Made by a program: the position numbers and the translations under genes | In this document: positions 33,742 to 41,419 of the stretch, piece after piece | How the letters are laid out: every line of letters starts with the position of its first letter | Numbering within the stretch: position 1 is the first letter of the stretch | Notes under the pieces: generated by a model | The model's database searches: none | What the model saw: the letters and a program-made list of their open reading frames with translations, nothing else | What the model was told of the DNA's origin: nothing | Assembly (NCBI GenBank): GCA_002361775.1 | Contig: DETV01000106.1 | Coordinates: 1 to 64,000 of the forward strand | Length of the DNA: 64,000 bases | From: Eubacterium sp. UBA3279 | GTDB taxonomy: Bacteria; Bacillota; Clostridia; Lachnospirales; Lachnospiraceae | Reading direction: 5' to 3'

Positions 33742-34536
33742 ATGCGGAACATTCGATTGTATGGTCATTTTTTGCGTGTGGCTATTCTGGGAAAAGCACA
33801 ATATAAGGCTGATTTTTTTGTGGGGATAATAAGCGTTTTGATTCTGAATGCTGTAAATCTCTCTCTCATAGGTATTCTGGTATATAATTTTAATACTCTG
33901 GGCAATTGGAATATATGGGATTTACTGTTCCTGTATAGCTTCTGGATGCTGAGCCGTGGGATATACGGCGTGTTTTTCTGGCATTTATCTGACCTGGAGG
34001 AAATGATCGTAGGCGGTACGTTTGATGCCTATTTGATTCGTCCTGTCAGTCCGTTTCTGCAATTTATCGGTAAAGATATCAGTTATACAGGCGTAGGAGA
34101 TTTTCTGGTAGGGGTATTAGGGTTCATCCTTGCCGCTGCTCAAATCGGAATACACTGGAATATGGGGCAATGGGCATATTTTGTGATTTGCGTGCTGTCA
34201 GGAGCTTTGATACAGGTAGCTATCAACCTGATTGGCGCCAGCCTTTGTTTTTGGACAACACGTTCTAATGCAGCCATGAATATAGCAGAAAGATTTACAG
34301 TATTAATGCAGCAGTACCCGGTGAACATTTTTGGGAAATATTTTCAGATATTTGTTACCTGTTTTTTGCCAGTGGCTTTTATTAATTATTATCCCAGTGT
34401 TGTGCTGTTAGGCAAGGCGGCAGGGGGGATTAAGATGTGGCAATGTTTTGCGCCTTTCGTTGCGATTATCATGTTGGCAATAGCGGCAGTTGTCTGGACA
34501 AAAGGTTTGAAAAGATATACGGGGACAGGGAATTAA
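33742..34536 (+). CDS. ABC-2 family permease (DUF990), second subunit
   Basis: A 264-residue membrane protein, about six helices, paralogous in layout to the previous gene; the segment LEEMIVGGTFDAYLIRPVSPF is the counterpart of the coupling loop in the first permease. It starts four bases after that gene, with GGGAGG upstream. Together with the ATPase it forms a heterodimeric exporter of COG4586/4587/3694 type. Confidence 0.88.
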   Translation: MRNIRLYGHFLRVAILGKAQYKADFFVGIISVLILNAVNLSLIGILVYNFNTLGNWNIWDLLFLYSFWMLSRGIYGVFFWHLSDLEEMIVGGTFDAYLIRPVSPFLQFIGKDISYTGVGDFLVGVLGFILAAAQIGIHWNMGQWAYFVICVLSGALIQVAINLIGASLCFWTTRSNAAMNIAERFTVLMQQYPVNIFGKYFQIFVTCFLPVAFINYYPSVVLLGKAAGGIKMWQCFAPFVAIIMLAIAAVVWTKGLKRYTGTGN

Positions 34537-34613
34537 TAGTATTTTAGGTGATTTTACACATTGGCGCTGGAAGAACACGATATAAATTTGAGAGGTAAAA
34601 TTTATAGTTCTTG

Positions 34614-35957
34614 TCAGATCACCTGAAATGCTTTCCATTTTCCGGACTTCTGCCTCCAGAAGAAAATAACCGCTCGAATGCTCCAGTCGCAAACCATTGC
34701 AATGGCAATTCCGATCACACCCATTTGCAGGATAATTCCCAAGAACCATGATAACAACAGACGTACCGCTATCGTAGATATAACCGAAACATACATTGTA
34801 AATTTTACATCACCTGCAGCTCGTAAGCCATTGATGAGCGCACCGGAAAAGGGATATGCTACGGCATTGAATAAATTGTGGATCAGAACCAGAAAAATCA
34901 CGAGATGTTTTGTTTCTGGTTCCAAAGCATAAAACTTTAAGAATATTGGAGTCAGAAGAAAAATCAGAAGATTCCATACGGATGAAATTGAAAGTGTAAT
35001 ATTTGTCAATTTCTTAAAATAATGATCTGCAGCCTCTGTATCCCCATTTCCCATACACTGTCCAATAACCGTTATGAACACAGGCCCCATAGCGACTCCC
35101 GCCAGAGCAGCCAGTGACCAGATACTTTGTGCAACGCCATTTGCTGCAATCTGGTATGTTCCAAAAAGAGCAACAATACTACTTAATGCTACTTTAACTA
35201 ATTGGAATACACCATTTTCCATTCCGTTTGGAATGGCAATTTTTAAAATTTGTTTCATAAAATCCCCATTCCACTGGAAAATCCATTTGCAGCGATAAAA
35301 TATTTCGTTTTTTTCCTGAAAGCAAAGCACTGTAATTACCAGGGCTGAAAATGTCCGGGCAATCAGAGAAGGATATGCAACACCTGCAACGCCTGCATGC
35401 AATACAAATACGCCAATGAGATTTCCGATAACATTGATGATATTGGATGCTACAGACAGATACATGGTCACACTGGTTTTTCCGATGCTGCGAAAAAGAG
35501 CGGCCCCAGAGTTATAAATCGCCAATGCCGGATAGGAATATGCAGAAATTCTAAGATATGTAATACAAGAGTGCATCACAGATTCTTCTACCTTGCCGAA
35601 CATCAGACGGAGCATTTTTTCATTTCCAATCAGAACCATCACTGCGATCAGAATGGAAAAAATTGTAGAGAAGGATAGAAGTTGACTGGCGGATTCGCCG
35701 GCATCATCCTTTGCTTTTCTTCCAATGTACTGGCTTATCACAACCGCTCCTCCGGATGCCAGTGCTGTAAACAGATAAATAAAAATGGTATTGAACTGGT
35801 TTACAAGCGAAACACCAGATACCGCAGCCTCTCCTACATAGCTGACCACTAATGTATCTGCTATTCCAACAAACATCACCAATAACTGCTCTAAAAACAG
35901 GGGAATAATCATTTCTCTTAAACTTTTATTTGAAAACAAAGTTGTGTTCTGACTCAT
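34614..35957 (-). CDS. MATE family efflux transporter, first copy
   Basis: A multidrug/toxin extrusion antiporter of 447 residues with twelve hydrophobic helices (starting LREMIIPLFLEQLLVMFVGIADTLVV). GGGAGG eight bases upstream selects the ATG at 35957 over one at 35972. It lies behind a LysR gene on the same strand but has its own consensus promoter with a large palindrome, so the LysR protein may control it. The transported compound is not predictable. Confidence 0.9.
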   Translation of the reverse strand: MSQNTTLFSNKSLREMIIPLFLEQLLVMFVGIADTLVVSYVGEAAVSGVSLVNQFNTIFIYLFTALASGGAVVISQYIGRKAKDDAGESASQLLSFSTIFSILIAVMVLIGNEKMLRLMFGKVEESVMHSCITYLRISAYSYPALAIYNSGAALFRSIGKTSVTMYLSVASNIINVIGNLIGVFVLHAGVAGVAYPSLIARTFSALVITVLCFQEKNEIFYRCKWIFQWNGDFMKQILKIAIPNGMENGVFQLVKVALSSIVALFGTYQIAANGVAQSIWSLAALAGVAMGPVFITVIGQCMGNGDTEAADHYFKKLTNITLSISSVWNLLIFLLTPIFLKFYALEPETKHLVIFLVLIHNLFNAVAYPFSGALINGLRAAGDVKFTMYVSVISTIAVRLLLSWFLGIILQMGVIGIAIAMVCDWSIRAVIFFWRQKSGKWKAFQVI

Positions 35958-35978
35958 ATTCCTGCCTCCCAAATAAAA

Positions 35979-36028
35979 AATGTAGGTGTAGAAAACAAAG
36001 TTGTTTGCCTTGTCTCTACACCTACATT
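35979..36028 (-). promoter_or_regulatory. Palindromic operator at the MATE promoter
   Basis: AATGTAGGTGTAGA (35979-35992) and its exact complement at 36015-36028 flank a 22-base spacer. The outer arm overlaps the -10 box and expected transcription start, so it is better seen as a DNA operator than an RNA hairpin. Confidence 0.6.
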
Positions 36029-36054
36029 ATAATTTTTGAATCAGACCATATCAA
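36026..36054 (-). promoter_or_regulatory. MATE gene promoter
   Basis: On the minus strand TTGATA (36054-36049), a 17-base spacer and a perfect TATAAT (36031-36026), downstream of the LysR stop codon. Confidence 0.7.
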
Positions 36055-36065
36055 ATACTTAGTTT

Positions 36066-36956
36066 TTATGGCTTTCCAATGCCTAAAAAGCATTGGATGT
36101 GTTGAATGAATTTTGTAGTGGCTAAACTAAACGGCTGACCACGTTTCCATGCCAATACGCTTGTTGCTGTAAGCGGCGGATCAAGTGGCCTGTATGTAAT
36201 CTTTGAATGATCCAAGAAGGGAACAGCCCCCTCGATCACCAATGAATATGCCAATCCGCTATTCACCATAATTGAGCTGTTCGTACTTAAATTGCTGGTA
36301 AAAACAACATTCAGTCGATCATAGTAGCTGCCAAACCAGCTTGCTAATTCATTTTGTACATTCATACGCCGTGGAAGAATTAAAGGTAATTCAGATAAGT
36401 CTTGTGCAGTTATGGTTTCTCTCGCAGCGAGAGGGTCATCCGAGCGCATCAGAACTACCCATTTCTCACCTATATCCAAGCGGGTAAATTCATATTTTTC
36501 CATATCAATTGGCTCAAGAAACAAGCCAATATCTAACAGTCCCTTATCCATCTGTTCCTTTACCAGATCTGCTGTGGCTGTAAAAATATCAAAAGTAACA
36601 AGGGGATATTTTTGACGAAAGGACTTAATTATTTGGGAAAGAAGCTGTACGGCTGCAATTTCTCCACATCCCATAGAGATTTTACCCTCTACCTGTTCTT
36701 CCTGTTCTACCAGTTCTTTTTCTGTCTTATCTACCAGTTGTAAAATTTCTTCCGCACGACGGCGAAGAAGGATTCCTTCATTTGTCAATTTGATTTTCCG
36801 TGTTCCTCTATCAAACAGTTTTACACCAAGATCTTTCTCCATCTGTGTAAGCTGACGTGAAAGTGTGGGTTGTGTGATGTGTAAAACCTCCGAGGCTTTT
36901 GTGATACTTTCTTCCCTTACTACGGTCAAAAAATAACGAAGAATTCTGATTTCCAT
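36066..36956 (-). CDS. LysR family transcriptional regulator
   Basis: A 296-residue LysR regulator: N-terminal winged helix MEIRILRYFLTVVREESITKASEVLH and QPTLSRQLTQMEKDLG, then a periplasmic-binding-like effector domain. AGGGTGG lies five bases upstream of the start. It is immediately upstream of the MATE gene, the likely target. A promoter is at 36992-37020. Confidence 0.93.
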   Translation of the reverse strand: MEIRILRYFLTVVREESITKASEVLHITQPTLSRQLTQMEKDLGVKLFDRGTRKIKLTNEGILLRRRAEEILQLVDKTEKELVEQEEQVEGKISMGCGEIAAVQLLSQIIKSFRQKYPLVTFDIFTATADLVKEQMDKGLLDIGLFLEPIDMEKYEFTRLDIGEKWVVLMRSDDPLAARETITAQDLSELPLILPRRMNVQNELASWFGSYYDRLNVVFTSNLSTNSSIMVNSGLAYSLVIEGAVPFLDHSKITYRPLDPPLTATSVLAWKRGQPFSLATTKFIQHIQCFLGIGKP

Positions 36957-36991
36957 AAAACCACCCTTTTTCTACCATACTTAATAAACAT

Positions 36992-37020
36992 ATTTTACCA
37001 TGTTTGGATATTTAAAACAA
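36992..37020 (-). promoter_or_regulatory. lysR promoter
   Basis: On the minus strand TTGTTT (37020-37015), 17-base spacer, TAAAAT (36997-36992). Confidence 0.6.
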
Positions 37021-37164
37021 ACGTGAGATATACGTATTATAAGTTTATTGTAAGTGGATTTGCAGATTCGTTACTGTTGAATTAAATCTTTAATTATGAA
37101 GTTTTCCGGAAAAGGGGGAGTTTTTGATAAAAGTATTTCAAAACTGGTTGATACTGCATAACAT

Positions 37165-37301
37165 CTGAGAGAAAAAGGACTGGCTTATACCATTTGTTAA
37201 TTCCGAGCGTTGGAACTGTAAGAAAAGAGAAGTTATAAAAAATAGGATAAATTAAAAAAGCAGGTTATTATATGGGGGATGCTCCGATGTAATGGTTTGT
37301 T
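37165..37301 (+). pseudogene. Decayed duplicate of the isomerase 3' end and terminator
   Basis: Aligned without gaps, 37165-37221 matches 31808-31864 at 50 of 57 bases, both ending in the same stop codon. Translation gives LREKGLAYTIC-stop-FRALEL against LGEKGLDYTIRYFRALEL in the intact gene, with an internal stop from TAC to TAA. The following 80 bases also resemble the downstream sequence 31865-31945 with many transitions, including a mutated form of the terminator hairpin. Upstream of 37165 the similarity ends. Confidence 0.85.
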
Positions 37302-37402
37302 TTGCATATTTTAGACGGATAAAAAAGAAAATATACCTTATAAACTGTTTAACGCCAATTGGTATGAGAAAGTATGAAAAAGCAGGGGAAATAGGTAATG
37401 CG

Positions 37403-37431
37403 TTGACGCTTTGATTATTCGTAGGTATAAT
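37403..37431 (+). promoter_or_regulatory. Promoter of the MNT-HEPN module
   Basis: TTGACG at 37403-37408, a 17-base spacer and a perfect TATAAT at 37426-37431; AGAAGGAGG follows before the start codon. Confidence 0.8.
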
Positions 37432-37454
37432 AAAATGAGAAGGAGGTATAGCTT

Positions 37455-37781
37455 ATGGAACAGATGGTATTAAAAGAATTAGTAGAAGGTATTTTAGCTA
37501 TCTTTGAGACTCAAGTGATTCGTATAGTTTTATATGGATCTGTTGCAAGAGGAACAAATACAACAGAATCTGATGTAGATATTGCATTGCTTTTAAATGG
37601 TAGTTTAAGTAAAGAAACAGAAGATAAGCTATCAGACTTAGTGGTAGATCTAAATTTAAAATATGATACCGTACTCTCTGTTATCGACATAGATTATGAG
37701 TTATTTAAAAAATGGGAAAAGGTAACTCCCTTTTATAAAAATGTAAATGAGGAGGGTATTGTTTTATGGAAGGCAGCATGA
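37455..37781 (+). CDS. MNT-type nucleotidyltransferase (antitoxin of a MNT-HEPN pair)
   Basis: A 108-residue minimal nucleotidyltransferase with the catalytic motif GSVARGTNTTESDVD and a third carboxylate in the strand VLSVIDID. In MNT-HEPN modules this protein AMPylates and silences the HEPN RNase encoded by the next gene. Here the HEPN reading frame overlaps the end of this gene but is cut short, so the antitoxin seems intact and the toxin dead. Codon use is more A/T-rich than in nearby housekeeping genes, fitting a mobile module. Confidence 0.88.
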   Translation: MEQMVLKELVEGILAIFETQVIRIVLYGSVARGTNTTESDVDIALLLNGSLSKETEDKLSDLVVDLNLKYDTVLSVIDIDYELFKKWEKVTPFYKNVNEEGIVLWKAA

Positions 37782-37915
37782 TTGATTTATCAAAATACCG
37801 TTTTGAGTCAGCAAAAGATGATTTGGAAACAGCACAGTTGCTTATAAAAGGCGGTAAAAGTATGTTGGATGATTTTGATAAGGAACGCAAGGACTTGGAT
37901 AATCTTATGAAATGA
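37766..37915 (+). pseudogene. Truncated HEPN domain gene (toxin remnant)
   Basis: Overlaps the MNT gene by 16 bases, with GGAGG upstream. The 49 codons read MEGSMIDLSKYRFESAKDD then LETAQLLIKGGK, the first helix of a HEPN protein, then SMLDDFDKERKDLDNLMK and stop. HEPN domains are about 120-140 residues and carry their R-x4-6-H RNase motif in a later helix; that part is absent, so no activity is expected. Confidence 0.75.
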
Positions 37916-37917
37916 AA

Positions 37918-37979
37918 GAAAGCGATCAATGCAAAGAGACTAACCCCTGTTGGATTAGTCCCTTGTGTTAATCGCTTTC
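37918..37979 (-). terminator. Terminator of rfbB, also facing the MNT module
   Basis: GAAAGCGATC... at 37918 and ...GATTAATCGCTTTC-like complement ending at 37979 form a stem of roughly 25 bases with several wobbles around a CCCCTGTTGGATT-type loop. T-rich sequence follows on the minus strand. Confidence 0.75.
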
Positions 37980-38999
37980 TTAGCGGTTTCCGTACATTTT
38001 TTCGTAGTAATTCTGATACTCGCCGGAGATAATGGTTTCCCACCATTCCTTATTATCCAGATACCACTGAATAGTCTTTTTGATACCGTCTGCAAATTTT
38101 GTTTCCGGCAGCCAGCCCAGTTCGTTGTGGATCTTGGTAGGATCGATAGCGTAACGCATATCATGTCCCTTACGGTCAGCCACATAAGTGATCAGGCTTT
38201 CTGGTTTTCCCAGTTCTTTACAGATGATTTTTACAATATCAATATTTGTCATTTCGTTGTGACCGCCGATATTATAAACTTCACCAACACGACCATTGTG
38301 AATGATCAGATCGATAGCTTTGCAGTGGTCTTCCACATAGAGCCAGTCGCGGACATTTTCACCTTTTCCGTATACGGGAAGTGGTTTGTCGTTTAAAGCA
38401 TTGGCAATCATCAGCGGAATCAGCTTCTCAGGGAAGTGATATGGTCCGTAGTTGTTAGAGCAGCGGCTGATGGTAACAGGCAGTCCGTATGTTCTGTGGT
38501 AAGCCAGTACCAGAAGGTCAGCGCCAGCTTTGGAGGAGCTGTAAGGACTGCTGGTGTGGATTGGTGTTTCTTCGGTGAAGAACAGGTCTGGTCTGTCTAA
38601 AGGCAGATCACCGTATACTTCATCAGTGGAAACCTGATGGTAACGTTTGATTCCATATTTTCTGCAGGCATCCATCAGGACAGCAGTTCCTTTGATGTTG
38701 GTATCCAGAAATACTTCCGGGTTTTCGATGGAACGGTCTACATGGCTTTCTGCAGCGAAGTTTACCACCATGTCCGGGTGTTCTTCTTCAAACAATTTGT
38801 AGACAGCTTCTCTGTCGGTAATACTTTCTTTAACAAAGCGGAAGTTTGGGTTATCCATGACCGGAGCCAGTGTGGACAGATTTCCTGCATAAGTCAGGCA
38901 GTCCAGACAGATGATCCGGTAATCCGGATATTTTTTCAGCATATGGAAAATAAAGTTACTTCCGATAAATCCGGCGCCGCCGGTTACAATAATATTCAT
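37980..38999 (-). CDS. rfbB: dTDP-glucose 4,6-dehydratase
   Basis: Second enzyme of dTDP-rhamnose synthesis, 339 residues, extended SDR family. N-terminal NAD motif TGGAGFIGSNF, catalytic Tyr-Lys in YSSSKAGAD, and the dehydratase signature around TDEVYGDLP (Asp/Glu active-site pair). AAAGGAG lies upstream of the minus-strand ATG at 38999. It follows rfbA by 23 bases and ends at a hairpin. No rfbC or rfbD is in the window, so the pathway is either completed elsewhere or the 4-keto-6-deoxy sugar goes to another product. Confidence 0.96.
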   Translation of the reverse strand: MNIIVTGGAGFIGSNFIFHMLKKYPDYRIICLDCLTYAGNLSTLAPVMDNPNFRFVKESITDREAVYKLFEEEHPDMVVNFAAESHVDRSIENPEVFLDTNIKGTAVLMDACRKYGIKRYHQVSTDEVYGDLPLDRPDLFFTEETPIHTSSPYSSSKAGADLLVLAYHRTYGLPVTISRCSNNYGPYHFPEKLIPLMIANALNDKPLPVYGKGENVRDWLYVEDHCKAIDLIIHNGRVGEVYNIGGHNEMTNIDIVKIICKELGKPESLITYVADRKGHDMRYAIDPTKIHNELGWLPETKFADGIKKTIQWYLDNKEWWETIISGEYQNYYEKMYGNR

Positions 39000-39022
39000 A
39001 ATTATAATCTCCTTTGTTTATT

Positions 39023-39922
39023 TTAGTTGTGCAGTACATCCAGATACTTTCCATCCAGAACATCTTTCAGGTACTGACCATACTGGTTCTTTTTCAATAC
39101 TTCGTATACTTTCAGCACATCCTCTTTGGAAATCCATCCGTTGAGATAAGCAATTTCTTCCAGGCAGGCAATTTTTCTGTGCTGGTGAGATTCCATTGTT
39201 TTTACAAAGTTGGTAGCTTCCACAAGGCTTTCATGTGTTCCGGTATCCAGCCAGGTAAATCCCTGTCCCAGAAGTTCCACATTCAGACACTCATTTTCCA
39301 GATAAATCCGGTTCAGGTCAGTGATTTCCAGTTCGCCTCTGGCGCTGGGTTTCAGGTTTTTTGCATACTCTACCACTTTGTTATCGTAGAAATACAGACC
39401 TGTCACACAATAATTGCTCTTTGGATGCTCCGGTTTTTCTTCGATGGAAATAGCTTTTCCTTCTTTGTTGAATTCTACAATACCAAAACGTTCCGGATCA
39501 TCTACATAGTATCCGAAAACAGTAGCGCCTTTGCCGCTTTCAGCATTTTCCACAGCGGCTTTCAGACGTTTTTTCAGTCCGTGTCCGGCAAAAATGTTAT
39601 CTCCCAGTACCATGGCTACGGTATCATTTCCGATAAATTCTTCACCGATGATAAAAGCTTGAGCCAGTCCGTCCGGGCTTGGCTGAACGGCGTAGGTAAG
39701 ATTTACTCCGAACTGGTGACCGTCACCCAGAAGTTCCTGGAAGCGGGGAGTATCCTGAGGAGTAGAGATGATCAGGATATCGCGAATCCCGGCGTTCATA
39801 AGAACAGACATGGGATAATAAATCATAGGTTTATCGTAGATGGGAAGTAACTGTTTGGAAGTTACCATTGTCAGGGGATAAAGGCGTGTGCCGGAACCAC
39901 CTGCTAAAATAATTCCTTTCAT
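39023..39922 (-). CDS. rfbA: Glucose-1-phosphate thymidylyltransferase
   Basis: First enzyme of dTDP-sugar synthesis, 299 residues. The nucleotide-binding motif [11 protein letters not shown], the lysine in [16 protein letters not shown], and the later VLGDNIFAG and EKPEHPKSN are all diagnostic. GGAGAAC precedes the minus-strand start. It leads an rfbA-rfbB operon behind a MerR-type promoter candidate. Confidence 0.96.
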   Translation of the reverse strand: MKGIILAGGSGTRLYPLTMVTSKQLLPIYDKPMIYYPMSVLMNAGIRDILIISTPQDTPRFQELLGDGHQFGVNLTYAVQPSPDGLAQAFIIGEEFIGNDTVAMVLGDNIFAGHGLKKRLKAAVENAESGKGATVFGYYVDDPERFGIVEFNKEGKAISIEEKPEHPKSNYCVTGLYFYDNKVVEYAKNLKPSARGELEITDLNRIYLENECLNVELLGQGFTWLDTGTHESLVEATNFVKTMESHQHRKIACLEEIAYLNGWISKEDVLKVYEVLKKNQYGQYLKDVLDGKYLDVLHN

Positions 39923-39977
39923 GTTTTGTTCTCCTTTGCTATTTTTATTTTGTCAATCTATATCAGCTATTTTCTAC

Positions 39978-40008
39978 AGTATAAAAGGTGACGTAAGGTC
40001 ACTTTCAA
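39978..40008 (-). promoter_or_regulatory. rfbA promoter with 19-base spacer and internal dyad (MerR-type)
   Basis: On the minus strand TTGAAA (40008-40003) and TATACT (39983-39978) are 19 bases apart, and the spacer holds the dyad GTGAC-CTTAC-GTCAC (40002-39988). A long spacer with a central dyad is the mark of MerR-activated promoters. The same dyad could instead be a weak terminator of the MerR gene just upstream. Confidence 0.5.
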
Positions 40009-40034
40009 GTCTTTTTTTCGTTTTTATGAAATTT

Positions 40035-41216
40035 TTACATATAACATAGAAAAATTCCAGCGTCTTTTGTGATATGAAATCCCTTTCGTGTCTTTTTTTC
40101 CACAAAAATCCGAAAATCTTTGTAGCGATCCAGGAGAATCTGGTTTTGATTTCCATGACAGGAGAGAATATATTGAATAAGCGGTTCCGGCTGGTCGAGA
40201 AAGATTTCATCTTTAAATTGGATACATTCCACGGAAGAAAAGTGTTTTTCCAGAATATTTTTTCCGTTTTCCAGACCAAAATGCTCATATAAATTATCTG
40301 CAGCCAGAACAATTCTGCTGTCAAATTCCTGTACCAGATTACTGATTTCTTTCATATGTTTTGTACCATACGTGCTACAAAGAAAACGTCCTTTCGGTTT
40401 TAATACCCGGGCAATTTCCTGACATACCTGAGAAATATCCTGACAGTAGAAAAGCAGATGGTTGGCAATGACCAGATCGAAGGACTGGGGCGGGAAGGGA
40501 ATCTGGTGACAGTCAAAACACTGAAAAAGAAAACGGGAATCCTCCTGCCCAATATTTCTTCTTGCATCCCGGAGCATTCCTTCTGATATATCAGAAAGGG
40601 TAATGGTGATGGGAGAGGGGAGCTTTTGCAGGTTTTCCGCCCACAGGGCGCCATTTCCACATCCCAGTTCCAGAATATTCATAGAAGATCTGATCTGACA
40701 GTTCTGATAGATCCAGGGGAACCATCCCTGACGGTTTTGAGAAAAATCTCGGTGGAGCTGAATGCGGGCAGTAATATTTGTGGCATTCAGATACTGAGAT
40801 TTCAGTGTTTTTTCCATTCCGGTAAGATGAATCAGATCCAACATCTGGCTCCAGTCCACCTGATGATACTGACGGATGGCGGAAACGGTTTTTTCAATGG
40901 CGCTTTCTACCAACTGCATTTGTTCAATCCGATCCTGAATCAATTTCTTTTGTAATGTGAGCGCATTTAAAAGAAAATGATAATCTGTATCGTTAATAGT
41001 CATTTCACGAATATCATCCAGAGAAAAACCCAGATATTTCAGCAGAAGGATTTGCTGAAGACGGGCAAAATCCGAATCTGTATAAAAACGGGCTCCTGTA
41101 GGTGTGACATAGGATGGCTTTAAGATATTTTGTTTGTCGTAAAAACGTATGGTCCGGATGGATACCTGAGCCATACGGGCGAATTCTCCGGAAGAATAAT
41201 AACCGGGTAGTTTCAT
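40035..41216 (-). CDS. MerR family regulator fused to a SAM-dependent methyltransferase
   Basis: A 393-residue fusion. Residues about 8-75 are a MerR winged helix (YSSGEFARMAQVSIRTIRFYDK, LKYLGFSLDDIREM), then the MerR coiled coil (about 85-130). From about 175 there is a class I methyltransferase: motif I LELGCGNGALW, TLSDISEGML, and VIANHLLFYCQDIS. The C-terminus is rich in Phe/Lys. Both domains are complete, so this is a genuine fusion rather than a frameshift. Neighbours are rfbA and a divergent MATE exporter; a link to toxin sensing and export is inference only. Confidence 0.88.
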   Translation of the reverse strand: MKLPGYYSSGEFARMAQVSIRTIRFYDKQNILKPSYVTPTGARFYTDSDFARLQQILLLKYLGFSLDDIREMTINDTDYHFLLNALTLQKKLIQDRIEQMQLVESAIEKTVSAIRQYHQVDWSQMLDLIHLTGMEKTLKSQYLNATNITARIQLHRDFSQNRQGWFPWIYQNCQIRSSMNILELGCGNGALWAENLQKLPSPITITLSDISEGMLRDARRNIGQEDSRFLFQCFDCHQIPFPPQSFDLVIANHLLFYCQDISQVCQEIARVLKPKGRFLCSTYGTKHMKEISNLVQEFDSRIVLAADNLYEHFGLENGKNILEKHFSSVECIQFKDEIFLDQPEPLIQYILSCHGNQNQILLDRYKDFRIFVEKKTRKGFHITKDAGIFLCYM

Positions 41217-41290
41217 GAGAATTCTGACCTCCTGTTCTGTTATTTGTTAATTCCGGCGGTCATACCGCCTTTCTATTTATCTTACGGTCT

Positions 41291-41319
41291 ATTATAGGAG
41301 GTAAAAAAGGAAAATTCAA
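41291..41319 (-). promoter_or_regulatory. Promoter of the MerR-methyltransferase gene
   Basis: On the minus strand TTGAAT (41319-41314), a 17-base spacer and a perfect TATAAT (41296-41291). The leader contains the small dyad GGCGGT-cat-ACCGCC (41255-41269). Confidence 0.65.
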
Positions 41320-41419
41320 ATGTTTTTCAAATATCACTTGCGTTGGATGATTATTTGTGGTAAATATGGGTGTACACGCCTTAAAACAAAGAAAAATTGA
41401 GGGAGGAGGAAATGTTGGG

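Larger units (their letters stand above)
36957..37454. other. 500-base intergenic region: LysR promoter, decayed gene end, MNT promoter
   Basis: On the minus strand a promoter for lysR is at 36992-37020. 37165-37301 is a decayed duplicate of the end of the isomerase gene and its terminator. A short stretch at about 37331-37378 is open without a start and not recognisable. On the plus strand a strong promoter at 37403-37431 serves the nucleotidyltransferase gene. Nothing else coding was seen. Confidence 0.7.

Noticed and set aside
37331..37378. Short open stretch before the MNT gene that could be another gene remnant
   Set aside because: Fifteen codons with no recognisable motif and no start; too little to support a call.
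39014..39850. A 278-residue plus-strand frame across rfbA
   Set aside because: Shadow of rfbA; Phe/Ile-rich with no ribosome site.
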